Part shown: piece after piece, positions 26,226 to 37,300 of the stretch | How positions within the stretch are numbered: position 1 is the first letter of the stretch | Layout: each line of letters begins with the position of its first letter | From: Aphidius gifuensis | Lineage: Eukaryota; Arthropoda; Insecta; Hymenoptera; Braconidae | DNA: 64,000 bases | Reading direction: 5' to 3' | Assembly (NCBI RefSeq): GCF_014905175.1 | Contig: NC_057793.1 | Span: forward strand, 5,394,001 to 5,458,000 | Position numbers and translations under genes: made by a program | The notes under the pieces: model-generated | Database searches by the model: none | Seen by the model: only the letters and a program-made list of their open reading frames with translations | What the model was told of the DNA's origin: nothing

Positions 26226-28446
26226 TTACAGCGCGTATTTTGCCTTGATGAAATCGGCTGCCTTTTCACCAATCATAATAGCTGCGGCCATTGTATTTCC
26301 TGATACAATAGACGGCATAATACTAGTATCAGCAATACGTAAACCTTCAAGTCCGTGAACACATAGTTTACTATCGACAACATTGTAAGGATCAGTACTT
26401 GGTCCCATTCTGCAAGAACTGCTTTGGTGATACATTGGTACTGTGTCACGTCTTACAGCACATCTCCAGTATGGATCACTGCCAAACTCAAAACTTTCAC
26501 AACCTTTGACAGGTGTTTTATCATATGTAGCACCAAATTTCTTGAGTGCTTCAGTCTCTACGATTTTGACAGAAAATTTAATGCCTTCTACTAATACGTC
26601 AACATCATCAGGTTCTGAGAAATAATTTGGATTGAGTAATGGTTTTGATAATGGATCGTTATTTCTTAAACGAATCGATCCACGACTTTTTGGACGAAGC
26701 AATGTTGGTAAAATTGCAAAAGATATTTTATTCTTTGTTTTTTCTCTGACTTCGCTAATTTTGTCACATTCTGCTTCAAAACCTCCAAAAATTATTTGAA
26801 TATCCGGATTATTATCATTGGGATTTGCGTATTTTGTATTTATAAGAGCATCAACTTGATTGAGACCTATAAAAAAAATCAGTTTACAGTATTATTATTT
26901 AATTGAAACATTATTTGAAATATAAAGTAATTTTTTTTATCTACCTGACTGAGAAAATGGTCCAGTTCCATAGCTAATATATTCACTAGCTGTTCCAAAA
27001 TTGTACATTGTTTCTTCAGTTACATTTAGAGTAACTGTCAATGCGTAAGAAACGTGATCTTGAAGATTAGCTCCAACACCAGGAAGATTATGAACAGTTG
27101 GCAATCCAAAAGATGACAACTCTTTTGTCGGGCCAACACCACTATGAAGAAGGAGGTTCGGTGTATTGATGCTTCCTAAAAATATTTAAAAATATTTACA
27201 AGTTCTATTACTGAAATTAATAAATCATTGATTTATCATACCTGCACTAACGATAACTTCTTTTTTGGCATCAACTTGATACTCCTTGCCTTTGTAAACA
27301 AATTTTACTCCAGTTGCTCGTTTCTGACTGTCAAAAATAATTTTTGTAGCGGTTGATTCTAACATCACATGTAAATTTGGGTTGTTTAGTTGTGGTCTAA
27401 GAAATGCTCGAGACAATGACACTCTGTGTCCATCTTTTACTATTCCTTGTGCAAAAGCAAAACCTGTATTATTTCGGCCATTGAAATCGGTCTCTCCATA
27501 ACCTGTAGAGTTAGCGTCAAATAATAAATAATACATTTTCACCAATAAAAATTATATTTATAAGAAAAAAAATATACCGAGCTCTTTGCCAGCCCTAACG
27601 AGATCATAGCCTATGCTTGGTTGTGATAAAAAAAATGATATTGGTAGCGGACCCGAACGGCCATGATATCCTTGATCTAAAATATCAGCTTGTGCATTAT
27701 TTTCACTGCGCATAAAATATGGTAAAACTTCCTTAAAAGACCATCCTGGATTTCCCATGTTGGCCCAATCATCATAGTCTTGTTTAGAACCTCTTATATA
27801 AACCATACCATTTATCGCGCTACAGCCACCAAGTACCTATGAAAAAAAAAAAAAAAACAAAAAAAACATTTAATTAAAATAAAAGTAAATGTATTGAGTT
27901 GTATAACAGCAGACACCAATTTCAAATGACTATGCATACTTTTCCTCTTGGCCAATAGCAGCTCTGATTCTCATTATTCAGACAAGCTAATTTTTGAGGC
28001 TCCGTTTGATACTGCCAGTCTAATTCCGTATGAGGCAGATCACTATATAGTGCTGGAACTTGACAGACTGGTGGCTCTTCTGGTCCAGCTTCGATCACAA
28101 GTACAGTCGCGTCAAGCTCGGCCAATCTTCCTGCAACTGTTGAGCCTGCAGTGCCTCCACCAACAACCACGAAATCGTAACTGTTTGATATCAAAAAAGT
28201 TAAAATTTTAATTAAATTGCTCAAGTCTTCATTTTTTTTTTTAACTTATATAATTAATTTGTTTTTGTTTTTTTACAATGAATTGAAGTATGATCTTGGC
28301 TTGAATAATCGGCAGCGATCTGATATATCACATTTATCATAAAAAAGACTGTCTAGTAATGCCATAAAAAACAAAATTTGACTTCCAGCACATATCCCTG
28401 CCAAAGTTTCTCCTGGTGGCACTGTAAGTGGACAGTTACACTCCAT
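26226..28446 (-). CDS. GMC oxidoreductase (glucose dehydrogenase [FAD, quinone]-like), copy 1
   Basis: FAD-dependent glucose-methanol-choline family enzyme; the substrate in this subfamily cannot be told from sequence (sugars, alcohols or ecdysteroid-type substrates are all known in the family). Six coding exons: 28277-28446, 27940-28180, 27578-27836, 27242-27502, 26945-27175, 26226-26866; all introns GT-AG (66-103 bp); 1803 nt, 600 aa, with no internal stop. The N-terminus starts with a Cys pair (MECNCP) and has a hydrophobic stretch at about residues 16-34, fitting a signal peptide or anchor, so it is probably secretory. The FAD-binding GGGTAG motif is at 64-69. Signature 1 is at about 136-159 but with Cys142 (LGGCSAIN) where Ser/Thr/Gly is usual. 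Signature 2 (GSINTPNLLLHSGVG) is at 311-325. Catalytic His534 (YHQSSSC) and Asn578 (SGNT) are present. A probable 5'-UTR intron (28447-28514) ends directly before the ATG. It is the most downstream of three tandem paralogues. Confidence 0.95.
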
Positions 28447-28514
28447 CTATCAATCAAAATAAAATTTATTTTAAAAATTTAAAAATATAAATAATTTTTA
28501 TTTTTCCGACTTAC
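28447..28514 (-). other. Probable 5'-UTR intron of GMC copy 1
   Basis: On the minus strand a strong donor (AATC|GTAAGTCGG) at 28515/28514 pairs with an acceptor (GATTGATAG) that abuts the ATG at 28446. GMC copy 2 has the same arrangement with the same donor context, which supports a real, inherited intron of 68 bp. Confidence 0.65.
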
Positions 28515-28628
28515 GATTAAAAATTATTTTTTTCGTGCAATCTGTGAACTTAGACAATGTCAATGTGATTTAAACAGACTGCTGTGGAAGCTTGGGTCGT
28601 TTCTCGAGATAAAAAATACGGAAGCACT

Positions 28629-28636
28629 TATTTATA
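28629..28636 (-). promoter_or_regulatory. Candidate TATA box of GMC copy 1
   Basis: The minus strand reads TATAAATA. Transcription would begin near 28605, giving a first non-coding exon of about 90 nt up to the donor at 28515. The spacing is sensible, but TATA-like words are frequent in this AT-rich DNA. Confidence 0.45.
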
Positions 28637-28988
28637 TTCTCAACAAATTACAACAATATTATGATTATTTGATTTCTCAGACAAAAGGAATAATATTTAT
28701 TCAAATGCATATTCATTTGACTGAAAATTTCAATTAAAATATCGGCTTTTTTAATCTGTTTTTATTGATTTTTTTAATCATACAAGATAACCAGAGTTAA
28801 TTATTTATGATAACTTGGAAAAACACAATTAAAACAATCAGAAAATTTTTGATTCTTAAATAACGATTTTATATTTCTTGCCCAATAACACTTGCAAAAA
28901 ATTTTATCAAAGTCAATAACATTTCAATTTCGAGAGTTTTAAAAAAAAAATAATTAATTTCTGTTTTTTATGTTTGTTTAAAATTTTC
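28637..28988. other. Intergenic spacer between GMC copies 1 and 2
   Basis: AT-rich, with no open frame of interest. It should hold the upstream promoter region of copy 1 and the 3' end of copy 2. Confidence 0.6.
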
Positions 28989-28994
28989 TTTATT
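28989..28994 (-). terminator. Candidate polyadenylation signal for GMC copy 2
   Basis: AATAAA on the minus strand lies about a dozen nucleotides after the stop codon at 29006. It would give a very short 3' UTR; a later signal is possible. Confidence 0.3.
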
Positions 28995-29005
28995 TGAATA
29001 ATGAT

Positions 29006-31204
29006 TTAAAATGTTCCTGATTTGCTGAACACAACTTCTATATACATTGATTTAATAAACTCTGCGGCTTTTTCACCGATCATAATGGCTGTGGCCATTG
29101 TATTTCCTGATATTGATTTTGGTATGATACTGGTATCAACAACACGAACATTTTGAAGACCATGAACACGTAGTTGATTGTCAACGACACTCAACGAGTC
29201 ATGACTAGGTCCCATTTTACAGGTGCCTTGTTGATGCGATCCCAAGGAAGTGTCTCTTCTTATCGCACATTTCCAATACAAATCAGTGCCAAACTCAAAT
29301 TTTCCGCAGCCTCTGACAGGTTTTTGATCGAGCTCTATACCATATTTTGCAAGCGCCTCAGTCCTTATCAATTGAATAGCTAATTTTATACCCTCAATGA
29401 GCACATTAACATCCTCGGAATCTTTAAAATAATTTGGATAAATCAAAGGCTTTGAAAGTGGATCATTGTTTCTTAGACGCAAATAACCTTGACTTTTTGG
29501 TCGAAGGACGAATACAATAATTTGAATTGTTCGTTTTTTAGTCTTGACTTCATTGATTAATCCAGATTGTGAACATTCAGCTTCATAACCACCAAATATT
29601 AACTGAATATCCGGGTAGTTTTCGGTAAAGTTTGCATACTTGGTGTTAATCATCGCCATAACTTGAAAAAGTCCTGCAGAAAAATACAAAAATTTACAAA
29701 ATAAAAGAACATTTAAATTGATATCTTACCAGGTTGAGATAAAGGCCCATCTCGATAAAGAAGATACTCCATAGCCGAATCAAAATTAAGAATATTAGTA
29801 TCTGTTTCATTTATAAATGCATTGACGGTATAGCCGACATGATCTTGAAGATTTAACCCAACACCAGGCAGATGATGAATTAATGGTACCCCAATTGCAT
29901 CCAATTCTTCAGCAGGACCAATCCCGCTGTTTAAAAGAATTTGTGGAGAATTAATTGCACCTGTAATTAAAGAAATAAATTTTAATATAATTATTTATCA
30001 TTTATTGATGTTATATAAATATAAATGAAATTTAACCTGCACTAACGATAACTTCTTTTCTCACTCCAACGCGTTTTATTAAACCATCGTGATAAAATTC
30101 TACTGCAGTTGCTCGTTTTTCATTATCAAAAAGAATTTTTGTTACTGTGGAATTCAACATGAGAAGCAAATTTCGACGACGATGATGAAGTGGACGTAAA
30201 AATGCACGTGATGGAGATTGTCTGTGTCCATTTTTAATTGTTGCTTGGATAATTGAAAAACCAGTGTGATTTCTTCCATTTAAATCAACATAATCATAGC
30301 CTAAAATAAAAAAAATTAATACAAATTTTCAAGTATACTATTACAAGTACTGGTGAGATTTATTTCTTACCAAGTTCTTTGCCAGCCTCTATAATAGACT
30401 GGGCTATTGGTGGCCTCGATGGAAACTGTGAAACACTAAGAGGGCCATCAACGCCATGGTAGCCATAATCTACATTATAAATTTGCTGATTATTTTCACT
30501 TCGTATAAAATAAGGAAGTACATCGTCGTAAGACCATCCTGGATTTCCCATGCGGGCCCATTCATCGTAATCTTGTTTAGCACCTCGCATATAAATCATT
30601 GCATTTATAGCTCCTGATCCACCAAGAACCTAATGACACAATAATAAAAAACGAATAATTATTATACAATTGTGTTAAAATCGATATTTGATATGTACTT
30701 TTCCTTGTGGCCAATAACATCTTCTTTCTTTTTGATTACGACAATATTTTTTATCTGGTTCAGTATAATACTGCCAGTCGATATCACTTTTTAGAAAATT
30801 TTTAAAAAGAGCTGGTACTTGTGAAGCAGCAGGTTCATCCAATCCTGCTTCGATCAAAAGTACTGAAAAAAATTTGAGATCAGCAAGTCTGCCAGCTAAT
30901 GTTGCTCCAGCACTTCCACCACCAATTACCACGAAATCGTATCTGTCACATATTAGAGAAAAACATAATAATTATTACAAATTACCTTGAAACGAAAGTT
31001 TTCGAGTTTAAAAAATTTATATTAATAGTTATACACTGGATCAAAATATTTTTGTGGTTGAAATCGATTGCAAGGATCCTCAAGGTCACACTGACGTCGT
31101 ATAAAGTCATCAACTATCCCCATAAAAAATAAAAATTGAATACCACCACATAGTGAAGTTAGTGATGGCTCAAATGACGGTAAATTAGGACATCCACAAT
31201 TCAT
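29006..31204 (-). CDS. GMC oxidoreductase (glucose dehydrogenase [FAD, quinone]-like), copy 2
   Basis: Second tandem GMC family flavoenzyme. Six coding exons: 31035-31204, 30699-30942, 30371-30629, 30037-30300, 29730-29960, 29006-29673; introns 56-92 bp, all GT-AG; 1836 nt, 611 aa, frame intact. The N-terminus MNCGCP is followed by a hydrophobic stretch at about 16-32 (CGGIQFLFFMGIV), then the paired acidic/Cys segment CDLEDPC typical of this insect subfamily. The FAD GGGSAG motif is near residues 64-69. Signature 1 (GKVLGGSGAIN) is canonical across the exon 2/3 junction. Signature 2 (GAINSPQILLNSGIG) begins at residue 313. Catalytic His536 (SHQQGTC) and Asn580 (SGNT) are present. The C-terminus is about 10 residues longer than in copy 1. 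Exons 1, 3 and 5 are exactly the same length as in the neighbours (170, 259, 231 bp), showing descent by tandem duplication. Substrate unknown. Confidence 0.95.
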
Positions 31205-31318
31205 CTTTATTAAATAATAAATATATAAATTATAATTTAAATATAAAATTAAAAATAATTTTTTAATTAATCAAATTCATGACTAGATAAATCGTAATAC
31301 TGTTACGCTGGTACTTAC
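31205..31318 (-). other. Probable 5'-UTR intron of GMC copy 2
   Basis: Minus-strand donor AATC|GTAAGTACC at 31319/31318 and acceptor AAAG directly before the ATG at 31204; 114 bp. The donor context and the position next to the ATG match copy 1. Confidence 0.6.
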
Positions 31319-31363
31319 GATTGTTTTAGTCAAACGAACAATTTATGTATAGCTATTTTTATG

Positions 31364-31837
31364 CTTGGCTAAGACTCATCCTTGTGATGGGCATATTATG
31401 AAAGTCAATTTTAGAGCAATAATTATATTCGAATATTATCTTTATCATGCATAATAAATTTGACAGAAGTATAAATATGTGTTTTGATGAATAAATATGG
31501 TGACATCGTTATGCTCATTTAATTGAATATGCAAAAAAAAGCCAACGAATGAAAAAATTATTTACATTTACTTGAGTTATTTCAGTAAATGCTAATTTTT
31601 TATAAATTAATTGCATGATAACGTATCGTCACAAGTTCAATAATTATTTAAAATAATCATTGACATATTAAATTCACAGGTAGATAAGATAACAAGTTAA
31701 AAGACTTGAATTTTTATGATAGTTTTGAATATTTTATTTTTTATTTTACTATTATTTAAAATAAATTTTGACGTATTTGGTCGCTTGAAATAATAAAATC
31801 TTTTTATTTATTTTTCATTATTATTATTCACTACAAT
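31364..31837. other. Intergenic spacer between GMC copies 2 and 3
   Basis: No gene seen. Upstream of copy 2 there are TATA-like words on the minus strand (about 31353-31363 and about 31430), none clearly better than the others. The rest is AT-rich. Confidence 0.55.
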
Positions 31838-31847
31838 TTTATTTATT
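31838..31847 (-). terminator. Candidate polyadenylation signals for GMC copy 3
   Basis: Two overlapping AATAAA hexamers on the minus strand, about 80-90 nt after the stop codon at 31928. The distance is typical for an insect 3' UTR. Confidence 0.45.
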
Positions 31848-31927
31848 AATTATAATTTGAGAACATGAATAATAATAAAATTTAAATACATTTTCGAGAA
31901 TATTAACAATTAATTTTTTACAATTGT

Positions 31928-34186
31928 TCAACGACAAATTATTTTAGGATTTTTTTTTTTAATTATCCAATCATCAATAATAAAACTTGCTGCTCTCTCG
32001 CCTATCATAATCGTTGGAGCTTGTGTATTTCCCGTAGTAACTTTAGGAAATACACTTGCATCAGCAACGCGAACACCTTGTACTCCCCGAACTTGAAGTT
32101 TGTTATTAACAACAGCTAGTGGATCATTGTCTGGTCCCATTTTGCATGAACCAACTATATGGTTTTGCACTGCAGTATCGTGTTTCATTGCACACTCCCA
32201 GTAATCATCACTACCAAACACCAGTGATTCACATCCATGTGCAGGTGTTTTATCAAGTGTAAAACCATACTTAGCCATAGCTTGAGTCTCGAATAGTTTG
32301 ATGGAGAATTTTATTCCTTCAATCAAAATTTTAACATCTTCTGGATTCGTAAAATATTGTGCAGTCATCAGAGGTTTTGAGAGAGGATCATTATTTTTCA
32401 GACGAAGATATCCTCTACTTTTTGGACGACTTAATGTAGGATAAACATTCAGAGTTCCTTTTTCTGTATTTTTTTTCTTCAATATTGAAGCATCGTTACA
32501 GGTTGAAATATAACCATCAAATATTAATTGAATATCTGGATTATCATCTTGACAATTTGCATACTTTGTGTTAATCATAGCTGTTAGCTGAGCCACTCCT
32601 AGAAATATCAATAAAATCATATCTCTGGACATAATTGCATTATAAAAAATATGAAAATTAAATGTCTATAGCTAATAATAAAATAATCATACCAGTTCCT
32701 GATAAAAGTCCATTTTTATCAAAAAGATAATCTGATACTGTGTCATAACTAAGTAGTGGCTCCATTGTATTGTTCATATTAAAGCTCAGCTCGTATGAAA
32801 CATGATCATGAAGATTTTTACCGACACCAGGTGAATTATGTATTGTTTTTATCCCGATTTCACGTAATTCTTCACTCGGTCCAATTCCACTGTTTAAAAG
32901 AATTTGTGGTGAATTTATTGCTCCTATAAATTTAAATGAAATATTTTTAAAATTAGTCATTAAAACATGATCAATGTAGGCAATGTAAATTATGAAAATA
33001 AAAAAAAATAAATAATATACCTCCACTGACGATAACTTCCTTCTCAACTTTAACAAAATGAAGTTGACCATTTTTAAAAAATTCAACTCCAATTGCTACT
33101 TTTTCAGAATTAAAAATAATTTTTGTGACAGTTGAATTTAGCATAACATGTAAATTTTTCTGATTATGTAATGGTCGTAAGAATGCACGAGCTGTTGAAA
33201 CTCGATATCCATTGTGTGACGTTGTTTGAGCTATTGCAAAACCAGTATGATTACGTCCATTAAGATCAACATTATCATATCCTGTAAATTATCTTATTAG
33301 ATTATTGTTAAACATTTGATTACTGATAAATGAAAAATAAAAATTACCAAGTTCTTTGCCAGCCTCAATTATCGAATCACATACTGCAGGATGATATGGA
33401 AATTGCGTTACTGACAATCTACCTCCTGTTGCATGATATCCGTTGTCAACAAGTTCAATTTGTTGATTGTCTTCACTCTTTAAAAAATATGGTTTGACAT
33501 CTTCATAAGACCAACCATTGTTACCCATTTCTGCCCAATCATTGAAGTCTTTTTTTGAGCCTCTCATGTACATCATTCCATTTATAACACTAGTGCCACC
33601 TAGAACCTATAATTTTGATGAAAAAAAAAAAATTATTATTAATTCACCAATAATAAATTATTTTTTTATGATATTATTTTTTATTTAACTAACTTTTCCT
33701 CTAGGCCATTGGCACCGTTGTTCATTATTGTTAAGACAAGCATTCTTTTCAGGTACAGTTTCATATTGCCAATCAATCTCAGTGCCACCTAAATTTTCAA
33801 AAAAAGCAGGCACTTGTGCTGAAATCGGTTCCTCTAATCCAGCTTCTAATACAAGTACAGATATTTGTCGATTTTCAGCAAGACGTCCGGCTACTGTTGA
33901 TCCTGCACTTCCACTACCAATGACAATAAAATCATATCTGCAATAATTAAATAAATAAATTAGCAATGCCATTAGTAAAATTATTGTCAAAATTTATTAC
34001 ACAATAAGAATCTTACGAAGGATTAAATTTTGCGTCTTCAGAGAATACTTTGCATGGATCCTTAATGTCACAACGTCGTCGCAAAAACTCTTCAAGTAAA
34101 CTCATAAATAAAAATAATACTGAGCCACTACAAAAACTGCTCAATGATGGCCCCATTGGTGGGGTTAGTGGACAGTGGCAATCCAT
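31928..34186 (-). CDS. GMC oxidoreductase (glucose dehydrogenase [FAD, quinone]-like), copy 3
   Basis: Third and most upstream of the tandem GMC genes. Six coding exons: 34017-34186, 33694-33937, 33348-33606, 33021-33281, 32693-32923, 31928-32598; introns 66-97 bp, GT-AG; 1836 nt, 611 aa, frame intact. The N-terminus MDCHCP is followed by a hydrophobic stretch at about 18-32 (CSGSVLFLFMSLL) and CDIKDPC. The FAD motif is GSGSAG (64-69), still GxGxxG. Signature 1 (LGGTSVIN) is canonical. Signature 2 (GAINSPQILLNSGIG) begins at residue 312. Catalytic His535 (NHIVGSC) and Asn579 (TGNT) are present. The tail is lysine-rich and differs from the other two. The ATG was chosen because it is preceded by an AG acceptor-like site, as in the paralogues, and gives the same 170-bp first exon. 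A matching 5'-UTR donor is not clear here: the homologous place reads AATCATAAC instead of AATCGTAAG. Confidence 0.95.
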
Positions 34187-34356
34187 CTAAATTTAAATTA
34201 ATATTCACTCAATTAAAAAAATATAACGAGAATTTATTGAATTATTTCAAAGTAATTGTTATGATTCTCGGTGTGTTAGTTCCAGGTCTCTTAGGTCAAA
34301 CGTTGTGAACGTTGTTAGGTAGAGTGTGAACTGTCTTGAATAGAATGTAAGTGTGC

Positions 34357-34363
34357 TTTATAT
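34357..34363 (-). promoter_or_regulatory. Candidate TATA box of GMC copy 3
   Basis: The minus strand reads TATAAAG about 170 bp upstream of the ATG, within less AT-rich flanks (GGAGGGAATATAAAGCACAC), which makes it more credible than most TATA words here. Predicted start near 34330. Confidence 0.5.
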
Positions 34364-37300
34364 TCCCTCCAAGAAAAAAAAAAAAAGTAAATATCTTTTA
34401 ATTATTTTAATTAATTTAATTTGTTTTGAAAATATTTAAATAAATATAAAATTTTAAATAAACTTCAATTAATAATTAGCTGTATTAAAAATACACTTAT
34501 ACTTTTTTTTTATATTTATTTGCTTATAAATAATTAGTCATTTATTATCAAAGACGCACTTCCCTCATGTTTTTAAATAAATTGTCTTTATAATAATCGT
34601 CATTTACTTATTTATTTATTTATCAATTTTTTCTTGTAATAATAATTATGATGAATAGTTATTTTTCTTTAATTTTTCAATTTCCATTTTTCGTTGAGAT
34701 AAAAAAATAAATAAACAATTGAAAATTTACGCAAAAGCAAAGATAAAAAAAATAAATCAACAAACAAACGAATAAAATCCGTAATAAAGAAAAAAAAAAT
34801 AAACATAAAACAAATAAACAGTGAGTGGGTGCAAAAAACTTTGGTACACCTTTCGATCTGTTTAGTATTCGTCTTAGTACAGAGAATCCACCGCAAAATA
34901 CACATTGCTTTGCCGTTGGAAAGACAAACATAATGAAATATATAAAAAAATAAACAAAACTAAAAATGAAAAAGAACCGGAAAAAAAAAGAAACGAAACT
35001 CTCATGAAGATCTCTGTCTGAATTTTAATTCAACTGGTGTGACCAGATGAGTCAGTTTACTCTGTGTTATAATTTATTCAAGTAGAAGTTTGATTTATGA
35101 AGGTATGCCCTCCTCACCAATGTAGTCACAACAAATAAACATAAATTAATGCCTGTGTGAATCCATAATTTTCGGTGATGCTCATTTCACACTCATCAAT
35201 TATTATTATCCTTACATTTTTATATTTTTTTTAATTTTAAATAGTCAAATTAAAAACTCGTATGAATAGAGACTAAATTAAAAACTAAATAGAAAGTCAA
35301 GTATCAGGACTGTATTGTATTTATTTTGTTGATGTTTAAAAACACGATTCAGAGTGCAGCTGTTGTTATTTTTTTTTTTTTTCTTTATAAAAGCAAGTTT
35401 TATCTGTAAACCACAAGCAAAGATGTCCCAAAATATTACAACAACAATTAATTTATATCATAAAAGTTATTTTTATATATTTGAATCATTTAATAACAAA
35501 TTTAAAAAATATTTTCCACTCGGTAGAATTCCAAAGAATCTTATATGTATTTTCAATATTTTTTCAAGTTTTATTTGGCAAAACAATAATACAACTGTAC
35601 AAATTATATATTTAATTTTTTAAATTCATTCAGAATTTTTTTTTTCTTTTATTTTTACGTTTTTCAATTGTCTGTCATTGATCATCTTAATTAAAAATAG
35701 ATAAATATGCATAACGATATTTATGGGATATTTTTGTAACGCAAAAATATTTATCTATTTGACGAAAAATAGAAGAGAAAAAAACTAAAAGATGATGTGA
35801 TTTATTTTTGAATAAAAAGCATATAATGCTTCACTAAGTCTTGTCATTACTCTCCCTTTCTCGTATTTTATTTATTTATTTTTTTTTTTATTATTTATTT
35901 TATTTATTTTACTTTTTAACATCTTCCCTTCAATTTTTGTTGACTTTCTTCGATGCTCTATTTTTTTTTTTTTTTTTTTTTTATCTTTTTCATTTAATTT
36001 TTTCCTGGTGTATTTGAAAATTGAATCCCTCCAGGGTAGCAAACATAAAAATTTTCTCCCCTGAAAATACAGTATAGAAATACGAAGAAATAAATGAGAA
36101 AGGCAAATTGTTTATCGAATTTTGTGGCCCTTGGGGCATTGACATTTTGGAGATAGATTCAAAGAATTACGTGGATCAATTATCAATTAAAGTAACCTGC
36201 TATTGAGATTATTTTTAAATTGTTTCATTAAATTTGTTTGTTTAAAAAAAAAAAAAAGCATTGAGTAGTTATTTCTACTAGATATTATTATATTAATAAT
36301 TTAGTAAAATTATTGTACGAAAATTATAAAATGGTAAAAACTATAATTTAAAATATTAAATGAAAGCTTGAGTTCATTGAAAATTTTATATGAATTCATT
36401 GAAACCCAGAGTTATCATTCTCTATTAAGAAAATAATTAATTGCCCTCACCTCTCGGTCACTCATTTTCAATGAAAATTATAAAATACAAAAAAAAATAC
36501 TACTTCCTCTATTACTCATTTAGATTTTCATAGTGTCTCGAAGCACGAAAAACTTTAAATGAAGCGCTATTCAGACAAAGTCAAAAAGCCAGAGAGCAAT
36601 TTAAATATGTAAGACTACCAAAAAAGATCAATAAAAAATTTCCTTTTTCAACAAATGAGTTATAATATACTTTGAAAAGCTTACGATTACATTTCTTTTT
36701 TTTTTTTTGTCTTTATTCAATGTAAAATTAAATTTATGAGTTCTTTGAAAATTTAATATATAATCTTTTAAGAAATTTTTTTTTATGAAAAAATAAAAAA
36801 GCAAATTTTTTCTCAATGTTACACTCATTGAATTATTTATTTGTTTCGAAGGATTATTAATTTTTTACTAAAATTTACACGCTGAATTTAGTCTTGTAGA
36901 ATTTAGTGATTCAGTAATTTATTTATTTTCAATGTTTTCAAATATTTAAGCCACTTTATGACTGAGTGAAGATTAAATTATCTTTTTTTTATTGGATAAT
37001 AAAATAATTATAATTTTGTGAAATTTTAAAAAACTCGTTAATGAATTGATGAGCTTCTTGAAAAATTAATTATTGGTATTGTCAAAATGTATGATTATAT
37101 TGATGCTATTGTCGGTATATTACGAGGGAATTCAAGGGTATGAAAGTATTCATCCCTTGTCAACAACAAGCTGACTGTCTCAGCCAGATGCTATCGTATT
37201 ATTTGCACTTCCGAATGAGTATTTTGATAGAATCAAGAGACATTATGATATTGTAAATAAAATTAATACACTAAATTTTTTAGTTTTAAATAAAAATGAA

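Noticed and set aside
26443..26625. Plus-strand frame antisense to the last exon of GMC copy 1
   Set aside because: It is a shadow of the real minus-strand coding exon. The same holds for 27948-28211, 29174-29383 and 33728-33946.
32599..32632. Upstream extension of the last exon of GMC copy 3 (an in-frame ATG at 32632)
   Set aside because: The acceptor at 32599 gives the correct phase and the conserved G-V-A-Q-L-T-A-M start seen in the paralogues; the extra residues are intron.
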